Shown one piece after another: positions 27,179-35,064 of a stretch of DNA of 64,000 nucleotides. The notes beneath the pieces are model-generated. The model saw nothing but the letters and a program-made list of their open reading frames with translations. It did not search any database and was not told the origin of the DNA. Position numbers and translations under genes: made by a program. The stretch comes from Chloroflexota bacterium. Its GTDB lineage: Bacteria > Chloroflexota > Anaerolineae > Anaerolineales > Villigracilaceae. How positions within the stretch are numbered: position 1 is the first letter of the stretch; each line of letters opens with the position of its first letter. The stretch is taken from positions 88,685 through 152,684 of the forward strand of contig JACRBN010000003.1 of NCBI GenBank assembly GCA_016213105.1, read 5' to 3'.

Positions 27179-27215
27179 AGAAGAGGCGTCGTCCCTGCGG
27201 GCGGCGCCTCTTTTT
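27179..27215 (+). terminator. Intrinsic terminator of fbaB
   Basis: Stem GAGGCGTCG / CGGCGCCTC (with one G-U pair) followed by TTTTT, beginning 17 bp after the fbaB stop. Confidence 0.75.
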
Positions 27216-27249
27216 GCGTATCAACATGGTTCGGCGGGGATGTGTTGTG

Positions 27250-27774
27250 TCAGGAGCCGCTGTTCGCCGACTTTTCAGCCTCTTCCTTCAAGATTTCCTC
27301 CCACCACAATCCCATTCTCAGGAGCGTGTCGCCATGCTCGTAGGTATGCTGGAAGGTCTTGGTGACCACCATGGATAAGGGCTTGAGTCCCCACAGCGTC
27401 TCACGCGGCTCGTCCCACTCCACGGCCCCAAGCTGATCGAGGAGCGCGATCTGCTGCTGTCGAATGCCGCGGAATTGCGCGATCAACTGCGCGGACCCGC
27501 GCTCACGGACGCCGGCCCAGGCCTCGTCATCGTCCGGCCAGTCGCTTTCCGCGAAGTCTGCGCCTTCCACCCACGCAGCCATGGCGGGCAGGGCCAGGCA
27601 TCTTTCGTATTCGGTCACGTGCCACACGTGACGCGAAGGCGACCAGGTGCCGAGATAGCCAGGGTCGGGGGGGAGTTGTTCGAGAAAAGCGGACGGGATG
27701 CGGGAAAATGCCCACTCGAAGCCGTCCGCGCTGGCCTTGAGTTGATAACGGAACCATGCGCACCAGTCTGTCAT
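27250..27774 (-). CDS. DinB-like protein
   Basis: Protein of 174 aa, with GGAGGT before the ATG. WSPSRHVWHVTEYE and VTKTFQHTYEHGDTLLRMG give the three histidines of a DinB-type metal site. It is the second DinB-like gene of the window but not a close copy of that at 18667. Role unknown, perhaps thiol or stress chemistry. Confidence 0.82.
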   Translation of the reverse strand: MTDWCAWFRYQLKASADGFEWAFSRIPSAFLEQLPPDPGYLGTWSPSRHVWHVTEYERCLALPAMAAWVEGADFAESDWPDDDEAWAGVRERGSAQLIAQFRGIRQQQIALLDQLGAVEWDEPRETLWGLKPLSMVVTKTFQHTYEHGDTLLRMGLWWEEILKEEAEKSANSGS

Positions 27775-28064
27775 TGTCTGACCTCCAACGTACAGGATTG
27801 TATTGTAGAAAAAACGAAGCCATGCGGGCGCGAATCGTCCCGAATGGGAACTCCTATTTTACAACACGGAATTCGAAATGCGTTCTGCCCGTGGGCAAAG
27901 TGTGACGCAAAGGTTGTCAGCTACTCCTGCTCAAGCCGCCGTCCTTGGCGGCGTTGTACGGGTAAACCCTGCGCCGTGGACAGCGCAGGGAGCCGATTGC
28001 CTGACATGTTTTGCATGCACACCAGACGCGAAATCCCGACGCGAAGCCTGCCGCAGCCGCCCGC
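27775..28064. other. Intergenic stretch without visible features
   Basis: I see no gene, strong hairpin or recognisable repeat in these 290 bp between two minus-strand genes. A promoter for the DinB-like gene should lie here; none is convincing. Confidence 0.4.
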
Positions 28065-28742
28065 CTACTCCAACAAACGATGACGAATAGCGGCCAGGTC
28101 CTCTTGACTGGCCCCGCCCATGCGAAGATAGCTGTCCATATTCAATCCTTCCAGCGCGCCGAACAAGGCACCCCGCACGGAGGAATGCTCGCGGGCAAGA
28201 ATCTCATCCCGTTCGGGATCGAGACTCAATGCATAATCTGCAATAATATCCTCCGAGGTAACACCGGCGAGCGCAAGCAACAGCAGGGCGATGATGCCTG
28301 TACGATCATGTCCACGGATACAGTGGAACAGGACGCCGCCCGGGCGGGCCTGTGCGATGGCGGAAATGGCGGCGGCATGCCGCTGCGGCCAGCGTCGAAG
28401 CGCATCCTGATAATAGAGCGGCGTACTCCAAAGTTCGGTGCTGGCCCACTGCTGCACAAATTCCTGGTCGGTCACGTCCTCTATTTCCACCTGAACCGTG
28501 ACGAGATCAGGATAAGGCGGCGCAATGTTGAGTTCGTTTTCCACCAGGCCATGTGTGCGCAGCGTAATGATCGTGCGGATGCCGTATTCATACAGCGCGG
28601 ACCAGCCCGCCGCCGTGAGCCTGGCAGGCGTATCCGAACGGACGATTGCTCCCCAACGAGTCACCCGTCCGTCACAGGTTTGCAGACCCCCGAGATCGCG
28701 AACGTTCGTACACCCCTCCCAGACAAGAATTCGCTCACGCAT
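28065..28742 (-). CDS. Protein-tyrosine-phosphatase-like (Y_phosphatase3 type)
   Basis: Protein of 225 aa. N-terminal TNVRDLGGLQTCDGR and the P-loop HCIRGHDRTG (HCxxGxDRTG) identify the family of bacterial tyrosine/lipid phosphatases like LipA and MptpB. Catalytic residues would be the loop Cys and Arg. The ATG at 28742 is preferred (AAAGGAG, 10 bp) over an upstream TTG. Substrate unknown. Confidence 0.9.
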   Translation of the reverse strand: MRERILVWEGCTNVRDLGGLQTCDGRVTRWGAIVRSDTPARLTAAGWSALYEYGIRTIITLRTHGLVENELNIAPPYPDLVTVQVEIEDVTDQEFVQQWASTELWSTPLYYQDALRRWPQRHAAAISAIAQARPGGVLFHCIRGHDRTGIIALLLLALAGVTSEDIIADYALSLDPERDEILAREHSSVRGALFGALEGLNMDSYLRMGGASQEDLAAIRHRLLE

Positions 28743-28808
28743 TGACAAACGTCTCCTTTATCACTTGGGATGCACGCAGAATTCCCAGCGTCCCGCCCAG
28801 CTGGAAGT

Positions 28809-29614
28809 TCAATAAATGCACTTTTCCGCAGCATCGCGATAGATTAATTCTCTCTGGATTTCGCGCACATCCCCTTGGCGGCTAATGGCGACATCCACGA
28901 TATAGGTCTGATGTTGTCCACAACCACACAAACCATACTCATACAAGTGTGCCAGGTACTCCTCCCCATTTATTTCCACGTGAGTATCTTCAAGCTGTTC
29001 AACGTAGTATTCATAGTCCCGGGAAAATTCCATGCCATATAGCGCTGTGTAGCCCGTTGTGGCCAGGGCGTAGCTCAATGCCTCGCTTTCCGTTCCGATT
29101 GGCGCAAAAATTGCCTTGAATTCAGGAAACGAGTCGATTAACTTATATTTTCCCTTGTATTCAATAACGTAAGATATTCCCCTCGGTATGAGACATCCAC
29201 TTTGATACACGTATTGATTCGTTGTGCCGCATTCCGCCATGGGGTACTTTGGATTCAATCCTCCCAACAAAGAGTCGGGTGTCATGACGGAGGTGCATCC
29301 GAAGAAGGGAGTTTTCCTTGGCGCAGGCCAACAGTAGCGAATGTCACCATCCTCCCCCTCAAGCAAAGGACAATCCAATGCGATCAGAATTTTGTCGTCG
29401 ATGGTTAAGTCCGGTCTGGCATGATGGATGATTTTGTTCGGTGTGACAAATTCGGTGTGATCAATCGGTGTCGGCTGCGCCGTCTGTGTAAGAAAAAACC
29501 TTTTTGCAGACAAGTTCATGCGATAGAGAAATAACCCCTGAAAACGAATATACCCATCAATCCCAACGAAACCATGAATAGCAGTGTCAAAATGATGCGT
29601 TTTTTTGAAGTCAC
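28809..29614 (-). pseudogene. Signal-anchored hypothetical protein with a probable frameshift
   Basis: The start appears to be the GTG at 29614, with TAAGGAATTGCC upstream, encoding a basic N-terminus and membrane helix (KKRIILTLLFMVSLGLMGIF). This frame meets TGA near 29520 (GCATGAAC). The remaining 236 residues continue in another frame from an ATG overlapping that stop (29519 to 28809). A one-base frameshift, true or a sequencing error, best explains it; two coupled ORFs are the alternative. The C-terminal part has a Cys-rich YEYGLCGCG patch; no family recognised. Confidence 0.55.
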
Positions 29615-29660
29615 GGCAATTCCTTATGACGATGCAGCCCAATGATTTACGGCATCGACC

Positions 29661-29710
29661 CCGAGGGTGATCCTCCCGAGCGGGATCGCGGACCAGCCTT
29701 GCAGGTTGCG
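29661..29710. repeat. Dispersed repeat fragment (GCGGACCAGCC type)
   Basis: The segment GATCCTCCCGAGCGGGATCG followed by CGGACCAGCCTTGCAGG matches 59648-59680 with few changes; related pieces occur near 62383 and 61563. The nature of the element is unclear. Confidence 0.5.
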
Positions 29711-29744
29711 ACACGATGGGTTGGCAATGCTCCCTCGAAAATCC

Positions 29745-30545
29745 TTATAGGAAAAATAGTCCCAGCGCTATGACCACCCCCGCCGCGCCGCAGGCGAAGT
29801 TGACCCAGTCGTTGTCCAGCCAGTTCCAGCCGCGGATTTGATCCGTCGGCGTGCTGCAGGTGTGCAACGGGTGACGCTCCGTTTCCTTCTGGCAGGTGGG
29901 ACAGTAGTAAATGGCCTGAGTCGTTGCGCCGAGCAGGGAGTCGAACAGCGAGCCAGCCAGGCCCGCGAAGGCGATCAGGAAAAAGTGAGAAGCGGAAAGT
30001 GACAAGTCGCCCGAGAGCAGCACGGCGGGCAAGGCGATCACGGCGGCGCCCAGGAGCGAGGCCAGCGTCCCCCATAACGAGACCGCGCCCGAGGTCCCCT
30101 TTTCAACGACTTTGCGCAGGTTGGTCAACAGGCGCGGGGAGGTGGGGTTGAGCACGCCCAATTCCGTGGCCCACGTGTCCGCGTTGACGGCGGCCAGGGC
30201 GGCGGCGAATCCGATCCACGGCCAGGCGGCCTCGGGGTAGAGTCCGTGCAGGGCGGCGAAGAGCGTGGCGATCCCGCCGTTGCCGAAGACCTGGCCCGCA
30301 TCCCGCTCGTGGCCTTTCGAGAATTTTTCGTTCAGGTCCGCCTTGCGTTTTTTGAAGGCGCGGCTCAATGCGGACGAGGTGATGAAGAAGGTCAGTAGCA
30401 GCACAGCCCAGGACAGGCCGCCGACCCCGAAGATGACCGTGCCGACGACGGTTGCAGCGAGCGCCCCACTGCGGTTCAGGCTGTGGGCGCGATATGCCAG
30501 GTAGACGATGATAACGGCGAGTATGAAACCAGACACGATTTGCAT
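29745..30545 (-). CDS. DUF92 family membrane protein
   Basis: Protein of 266 aa with six to seven helices. Family hallmarks are AYRAHSLNRSGALAATVVG, GNGGIATLFAAL, NADTWATELGVL, and the end GWNWLDNDWVNFACG. A CPTC...H...C segment (about residues 213-228) may bind metal. The DUF92/TMEM19 family includes plant VTE6, a phytyl-phosphate kinase, so polyprenyl-phosphate phosphorylation is possible. The start at 30545 fits the family N-terminus. Confidence 0.88.
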   Translation of the reverse strand: MQIVSGFILAVIIVYLAYRAHSLNRSGALAATVVGTVIFGVGGLSWAVLLLTFFITSSALSRAFKKRKADLNEKFSKGHERDAGQVFGNGGIATLFAALHGLYPEAAWPWIGFAAALAAVNADTWATELGVLNPTSPRLLTNLRKVVEKGTSGAVSLWGTLASLLGAAVIALPAVLLSGDLSLSASHFFLIAFAGLAGSLFDSLLGATTQAIYYCPTCQKETERHPLHTCSTPTDQIRGWNWLDNDWVNFACGAAGVVIALGLFFL

Positions 30546-30562
30546 TGAACCGACCTTCGACC

Positions 30563-31465
30563 TCAATTCGAAATGATGAACAGCACGGCGATCAAAAATG
30601 CCAGGCTCGAGAGCGCGCCCGAGATCCAGACCACGAAGGCCAGCGGACGCTGCTTCTCCCAACGATAGAACGAGAGTCCCGCCAGCCAGCCGCTGACGCC
30701 CAATAGGGCGCTGGCCAGCGGCAAAAGGATCAATTGCGTGGACGGCACCGTCTCTGCCACTCCGCTGACGGCATTGACCTCCAGCGCCACCTGCGGCAGG
30801 GTTGGGATCAGCAGGCTGACCCACACCAGCAGTCCCAGGTTGAGGAACAGCGCGCTCAGCCACAGGTAACGCGCCAGCGGGCTGTCCCAGGCGCGGGCCA
30901 TGATGAAGGTCGGGTAGACCGAATGAGCCTCGGTGGGTGAGAGGCTGCCCAACTCCACCGAGCGGGCGAACTTGTGCATAAAGCCTTGGGCGTCCAGTGG
31001 GGAGATGGCGAACACGCGCCGCGAGGTGGCTACCAGCAGCAGGTTCTTCGACTCGGACGCGATGTACTCCACCAGGCCGATGTCGGGGTGGCGGCGCAGC
31101 CCGAGGATCGCGCCAGGCAGGGACGGGAACGGCAGGCCTAGCGGGCGGGTCAGATCGTCGGCGGGGCGCACCCACTCGATGTCCGAAAGCGGAATATCCT
31201 CCACCCGCAACCCCCAGCGGATGGCCAGGCTGTCGCGGCCCAGGCGGTAATCGGCGCGCGCCAGCGAGTAGGTGCGGTACACCAACAGCGGCAGCGGCAC
31301 GAAGGTCACGATGGCCCCCAACAGGTAGGCCACGAAGAACGGACCGACGACTGCGCGCGACAGGCTGATGAAGGCGGCCGTGCTGAGCAGCGCCAGCAGG
31401 GCGACGAGCGTGAGGTGTACAACGATCCCGCGGCGGCGGGCGGGCGGATATGAATCGGGATTCAT
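30563..31465 (-). CDS. Membrane protein with PH-like domain
   Basis: Protein of 300 aa. Two N-terminal helices (about residues 14-60) precede a bacterial PH-like beta domain (about 65-165: LARADYRLGRDSLAIRWGLR, then KNLLLVATSRRVFAISP). Three further helices follow at about 190-295. The start overlaps the aminotransferase stop (ATGA, 31462-31465), so they are coupled. Function unknown. Confidence 0.75.
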   Translation of the reverse strand: MNPDSYPPARRRGIVVHLTLVALLALLSTAAFISLSRAVVGPFFVAYLLGAIVTFVPLPLLVYRTYSLARADYRLGRDSLAIRWGLRVEDIPLSDIEWVRPADDLTRPLGLPFPSLPGAILGLRRHPDIGLVEYIASESKNLLLVATSRRVFAISPLDAQGFMHKFARSVELGSLSPTEAHSVYPTFIMARAWDSPLARYLWLSALFLNLGLLVWVSLLIPTLPQVALEVNAVSGVAETVPSTQLILLPLASALLGVSGWLAGLSFYRWEKQRPLAFVVWISGALSSLAFLIAVLFIISN

Positions 31466-32625
31466 GCCTGGCTGACGACCTCGCGGATGGCCTGGCACAC
31501 GGCTTCGACCTGTTCCTCGCTCATCACGCCGCTGAACGGCAGCGCCAGTCCGCGGCGACCCAGGTCTTCGGTCACAGGGAAGTCGCCCTCTCGCCAGCCG
31601 AAACGCTCGGCCATGTATGGCTGCAAATGGATCGGCAGGAAGTACGGCCGCACGGGGATGCCCAGCGCGTCGAGTTTCTGCGCGATTCCGTCGCGATCCA
31701 GTTTGGCATCGAAGCGGATGACGTACACGAACCACGACATGCGCGTGGTGGACGGCTCGACGAACGGCACCTCCACCCCTGGGATTTCCGCCAGCCTGGA
31801 TTCATACCAGGCCGCCACCCGCTCCCGTTTCGAAAGCAGTTCCTCCAGCCTCGACATCTGCACGCGCCCCAGCGCCGCCGACATCTCGTCGATGCGGTAG
31901 TTGTAGCCGAGGTGCGTGTGCTGGAGCCAGGTGTCGCCGGGCGCGCGCCCCTGGTTGCGCAGGGCGCGCATGTACTGGGCGGCTTTTTCGTCATCGGTGA
32001 TGATGACTCCGCCCTCGCCCGTGGTGATGACCTTGTTCGGGTAAAAGGCGAAGACGCCGAAATCGCCCAGCGTGCCCGCCTGCCTGCCTTTGTACGTCGC
32101 GCCGAGCGCCTCACAGGAATCCTCGATGACGGCCAGGCCATGCTGTTTGGCAATCGCGTTGATCGCATCCATGTCGGCGGGCTGGCCGAACACGTCCACG
32201 GGCAGAATTGCCCGTAGGGACGCAGAATTCTGCGTCCCTACACGGGGCAGATAATTTTCGATGTTATTGGCCGCATCCGCAACCAGGAAGGGATCGATGT
32301 TGCCCGTCTTCGCGTCGATGTCCACGAAGATGGGAATCGCGTTCTCGAACAGCAGCACATTCGACGAGGCCACGAACGAGAACGGCGTGGTGATGACCAG
32401 GTCGCCTGCGCCGATGCCCGTCGCGCGGACGCACAGATGCAGTCCCGCCGTGCCCGAATTGACGGCCACCGCGTGCTTCGCGCCCGTCAGGTCACAGAAG
32501 GCCTGCTCGAACGCGGGTGTATGCCGCCCCATGCTCAGATAGGGCGTATGGAGGACATCCAGAACAGCCTGACGATCTGCATCGGTCAGGTCGGGGGAGG
32601 ACATGGGAATGTTGTATTTGGACAT
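31462..32625 (-). CDS. DegT/DnrJ/EryC1/StrS-family PLP aminotransferase
   Basis: Protein of 387 aa. It has AVNSGTAGLHLCVRATG, the FVASSNVLLFENAIPIFVDI block, VIEDSCEALGATYKG, and the PLP lysine in NKVITTGEGGVI. Members transfer amino groups to nucleotide-linked keto-sugars for surface glycans. Between IENYLPR and AILPVDVFG there are about 10 extra residues (VGTQNSASLR) encoded by a 28-bp perfect palindrome at 32214-32241; the frame stays open. Folding of the insert is untested. It ends in an overlap with the PH-like gene. Confidence 0.93.
   Translation of the reverse strand: MSKYNIPMSSPDLTDADRQAVLDVLHTPYLSMGRHTPAFEQAFCDLTGAKHAVAVNSGTAGLHLCVRATGIGAGDLVITTPFSFVASSNVLLFENAIPIFVDIDAKTGNIDPFLVADAANNIENYLPRVGTQNSASLRAILPVDVFGQPADMDAINAIAKQHGLAVIEDSCEALGATYKGRQAGTLGDFGVFAFYPNKVITTGEGGVIITDDEKAAQYMRALRNQGRAPGDTWLQHTHLGYNYRIDEMSAALGRVQMSRLEELLSKRERVAAWYESRLAEIPGVEVPFVEPSTTRMSWFVYVIRFDAKLDRDGIAQKLDALGIPVRPYFLPIHLQPYMAERFGWREGDFPVTEDLGRRGLALPFSGVMSEEQVEAVCQAIREVVSQA
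32214..32241. repeat. 28-bp perfect palindrome inside the aminotransferase gene
   Basis: Half-site GTAGGGACGCAGAA followed by its exact complement. It encodes an in-frame insertion where DegT proteins normally run straight from the strand into AILPV. It behaves as a palindromic element tolerated in coding sequence. Confidence 0.85.
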
Positions 32626-32680
32626 GAGCTGAAGTATAACGCTACTTCTTTGTTGAAAACATTGTCAGGTTCAGGTACCT

Positions 32681-33121
32681 TTACAGGTACATGGTTTTAA
32701 TGAAGGCATTCCTGGGATTGTCCCGGCTGACGATCAATGTCACTTTCTGCCCCGGCTTGAGTTGGGAGGTGAAGCGCTCCTTCATGATGGCGTTCGAACT
32801 CTGGCAGCGTTCCCCGTTGACCTCATAGGCGTACGCGACGTGGCCGCGGTCGCGGTAAAAGCCGACACTGACCACCGCGCCTTCGACTTCCACACCGTCT
32901 TCGAAGGTGGATCGAATGAGCCGAATACGCCAGGTAACAATGATAGCCCCGACCACGGTCACTACGATGGAAGCATAGAAGAGGGGGGCCGCCAGCCCGC
33001 CGGGTTGGACGAAATTGAAAAACAGATAGAAGCCCCACATGACCAGGATGAAGGTGCCCGAAACGGCTGTCAGGTAATCAGTTTGAAAGATGCGCCAGAG
33101 GGTGGGTTTGTTATTTTCCAT
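32681..33121 (-). CDS. DUF3592 membrane protein
   Basis: Protein of 146 aa with AAGGAG before the ATG at 33121. Two helices (about residues 20-40 and 48-66) are followed by a beta domain: VEVEGAVVSVGFYRDRGHVAYAYEV and LKPGQKVTLIVSRDNPRNAF, which is the DUF3592 pattern. A second family member is at 58235. It overlaps the end of the ProRS-like gene by 11 bp. Function unknown. Confidence 0.8.
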   Translation of the reverse strand: MENNKPTLWRIFQTDYLTAVSGTFILVMWGFYLFFNFVQPGGLAAPLFYASIVVTVVGAIIVTWRIRLIRSTFEDGVEVEGAVVSVGFYRDRGHVAYAYEVNGERCQSSNAIMKERFTSQLKPGQKVTLIVSRDNPRNAFIKTMYL

Positions 33122-34319
33122 GCTGTGCTCCTTGTTTAATGATCTCTTCCATGATGTTTTCGAGCAGGACAAGCTGGTTTTCGCCACTTCTGCGCGGTTT
33201 GACCTCGACCTTGCCCTCTTTCAATCCACGCTCTCCCACCGTGACTCTCACGGGACAGCCGATCAAATCCGCGTCGTTGAATTTGACGCCGGCGCGCTCG
33301 TCGCGGTCATCGAACAGAACTGTGATCCCCGCGGCTTGCAGCGCCGCGTAGATTTCCTCGGCTTTGGCGCGCGTGTCCAATTCTTTGCCGGGTACCTGCA
33401 TGAGATAGACCTGAAACGGCGCGGCAGAGGGGGGCAGGGTCAGGCCCTTGTCGTCATGGTGAGTCTCGGCCAGGGCCAGCAGGATTTCCTTGAAGTGAAA
33501 TTCGCTGCGGGCAGCCAAAATCTCGGCGCGCTGCAAGCTGAGCGGATTACCGCACTGCGGACAGGCCGTGCCTGCATCCGCCAGAACCAAGTCGGCGGCG
33601 ACCTCGGGCGTGTAATCCCGTCCGCAATTGGTGTGGAGTAAATGGTAGCCCGCCTCGTTGGCGCCCGCCACCAGGTTGGGCGACTGCGGGACGAGATCGT
33701 CCACCACGATGAGCGCGTCTGTCAAGCCGACGGGGGAGGCATATCCCGCCGCCGCGCCCGATTTGGCGACTTCCTCGGACGTGGCCAGGCGTACCTCGCC
33801 GACGACCTGCCTGAGCTTGGCCTCGCTGAGCGTCATGTCTCCGCGCACCACGACGAAGACGAACCTGCCGTCCGCGACGCGGGTGAACATCAACGCCTTG
33901 GCGGTCTTCTCTTTGGGGAGGTTCAGGAAATTGGCCAGCGCCTCGATGGTGGGACATTCGGGTGTGAGCACCTTCTCCAGCGGCAGCGGGGCTTCCTGCG
34001 AGAAGGGTGTCTTTTTGAACGGGGCAATGTCCCTGCGGGCGGTGAAATTGCAGGCGGGACAATTCACGATCTCGGCGCTGCCTGTGGAAAGGGGGAAGTA
34101 GGTTTCGTCAGGGTTCGAGAGCAGAGGGAGGGAAAGACGAAGGAGGAAAGATGTGTCGCTAGATCTTGCGCGTAGCCAATTTAGGACTTGTTCGCCCAGT
34201 GGCAGGAGCTGATTTTCGCGCGTCAGGCAGCCCGCGCGCACCAGCCAGCCGAATCCCTGGGTGCGGGCGTTGTTGGGAAATTCACGTTGGGTTTGGATGG
34301 GGAGGTCGCGACAGCGCAT
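33111..34319 (-). CDS. Prolyl-tRNA-synthetase-related protein lacking the catalytic core
   Basis: Protein of 402 aa against about 570 for bacterial ProRS. Residues 1-52 resemble the ProRS N-terminus (LVRAGCLTRENQLLPLGEQV), then a short insert (SSDTSFLLRLSLPLL) replaces class II motifs 1 and 2. Residues about 85-290 match the ProRS zinc-like knuckle and YbaK-type editing domain (KTAKALMF, VRGDMTLSEAKLRQVVG). Motif 3 (GIGR) is absent. The C-terminal 110 residues match the anticodon-binding domain (PFQVYLMQVPGKE, LFDDRDERAGVKFNDADLIG). It cannot charge tRNA as written. It could edit mischarged tRNA in trans or be a decaying duplicate. Confidence 0.8.
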   Translation of the reverse strand: MRCRDLPIQTQREFPNNARTQGFGWLVRAGCLTRENQLLPLGEQVLNWLRARSSDTSFLLRLSLPLLSNPDETYFPLSTGSAEIVNCPACNFTARRDIAPFKKTPFSQEAPLPLEKVLTPECPTIEALANFLNLPKEKTAKALMFTRVADGRFVFVVVRGDMTLSEAKLRQVVGEVRLATSEEVAKSGAAAGYASPVGLTDALIVVDDLVPQSPNLVAGANEAGYHLLHTNCGRDYTPEVAADLVLADAGTACPQCGNPLSLQRAEILAARSEFHFKEILLALAETHHDDKGLTLPPSAAPFQVYLMQVPGKELDTRAKAEEIYAALQAAGITVLFDDRDERAGVKFNDADLIGCPVRVTVGERGLKEGKVEVKPRRSGENQLVLLENIMEEIIKQGAQHGK

Positions 34320-34335
34320 GTTGGCCTTAAAAGAG

Positions 34336-34357
34336 CCCCTCTCGTGCGGGAGAGGGG
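34336..34357. repeat. Short CCCCTCTC hairpin between bactofilin and ProRS-like genes
   Basis: Stem CCCCTCTC / GAGAGGGG with a short loop, of the same style as the hairpin at 58118. Possibly a terminator of the bactofilin transcript; no T run on that strand. Confidence 0.5.
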
Positions 34358-34365
34358 GAAGTGGA

Positions 34366-34899
34366 TTACTTCTTTTTCTTGATGAACGTCGCCGCCGTGG
34401 CGGACGTTTCTGCGACAGGTACGGGAACGGGCGTCTGTGGCGCGAGGACGGTTGCCTGGGTGGCGGATTCGGCCTGGGCGGCCTCCGAAGGCGTGGACTC
34501 GGGGGCAGGCCCCAGATCCAGTTCGACGGTCTCCTCCATGCGGATTTGCCCGCGCAGGAAGGCGCCTTCCTCCGTCACGAAGGCGGTGGTCACCACGTCG
34601 CCCCACACACGGCCCGTGGCGCGGATTTCCAGCTTTTGGGTGGTGATATTCCCGCGCACCGCGCCCGCCACGATGACGGTATTGGCGCGCACGTTCTGGC
34701 AGGTGACGCGGCCTGTCTCGCCGATGACGAGCATGCCGCGCAGGGCGATCTCACCCTCGAAGGCGCCCTCGATGCGGACGCCGCCGCTGCCGTTGATGGA
34801 GCCGTGCCAGACGATGCCTGGCCCGAGCACGGAGGTGATTCGTTCGACAGCCTGGATCGGCTGGGTGGTTTCGGTGGGGGTGGTGTTGCGCTTGAACAT
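34366..34899 (-). CDS. Bactofilin-type polymer-forming protein
   Basis: Protein of 177 aa. The region TSVLGPGIVWHGSINGSGGV, RIEGAFEGEIALRGMLVIGE, VIVAGAVRGNI and GDVVTTAFVTEEGAFLRG is the right-handed beta-helix of bactofilins (about residues 20-125). The tail is disordered and Ala/Pro/Thr-rich, ending FIKKKK, which may reach the membrane. Bactofilins polymerise into cytoskeletal filaments near the envelope. Confidence 0.93.
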   Translation of the reverse strand: MFKRNTTPTETTQPIQAVERITSVLGPGIVWHGSINGSGGVRIEGAFEGEIALRGMLVIGETGRVTCQNVRANTVIVAGAVRGNITTQKLEIRATGRVWGDVVTTAFVTEEGAFLRGQIRMEETVELDLGPAPESTPSEAAQAESATQATVLAPQTPVPVPVAETSATAATFIKKKK

Positions 34900-34968
34900 A
34901 TCGGCCTAATTTTACCGTAGAAACCGCCCGACGAGGAATTCGGCCCCCAACGCGGCAAAACGCTTCCC

Positions 34969-35021
34969 GGAGTCCAGAAGTTCTACTTCTGGAACGTCCG
35001 CAAGTAGAACTTGCGGACTCC
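34969..35021. repeat. Compound palindrome with two hairpins inside an outer stem
   Basis: An outer stem GGAGTCC / GGACTCC encloses CCAGAAG-TTCTA-CTTCTGG and GTCCGCAAGT-AGA-ACTTGCGGAC. The two inner hairpins also share AGTTCTACTT in opposite orientation. It lies between fabI and the bactofilin gene. Confidence 0.8.
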
Positions 35022-35064
35022 CAACAAAAAAGGCGGACTCGCAGGCCCGCCCTCTGAACACTAC

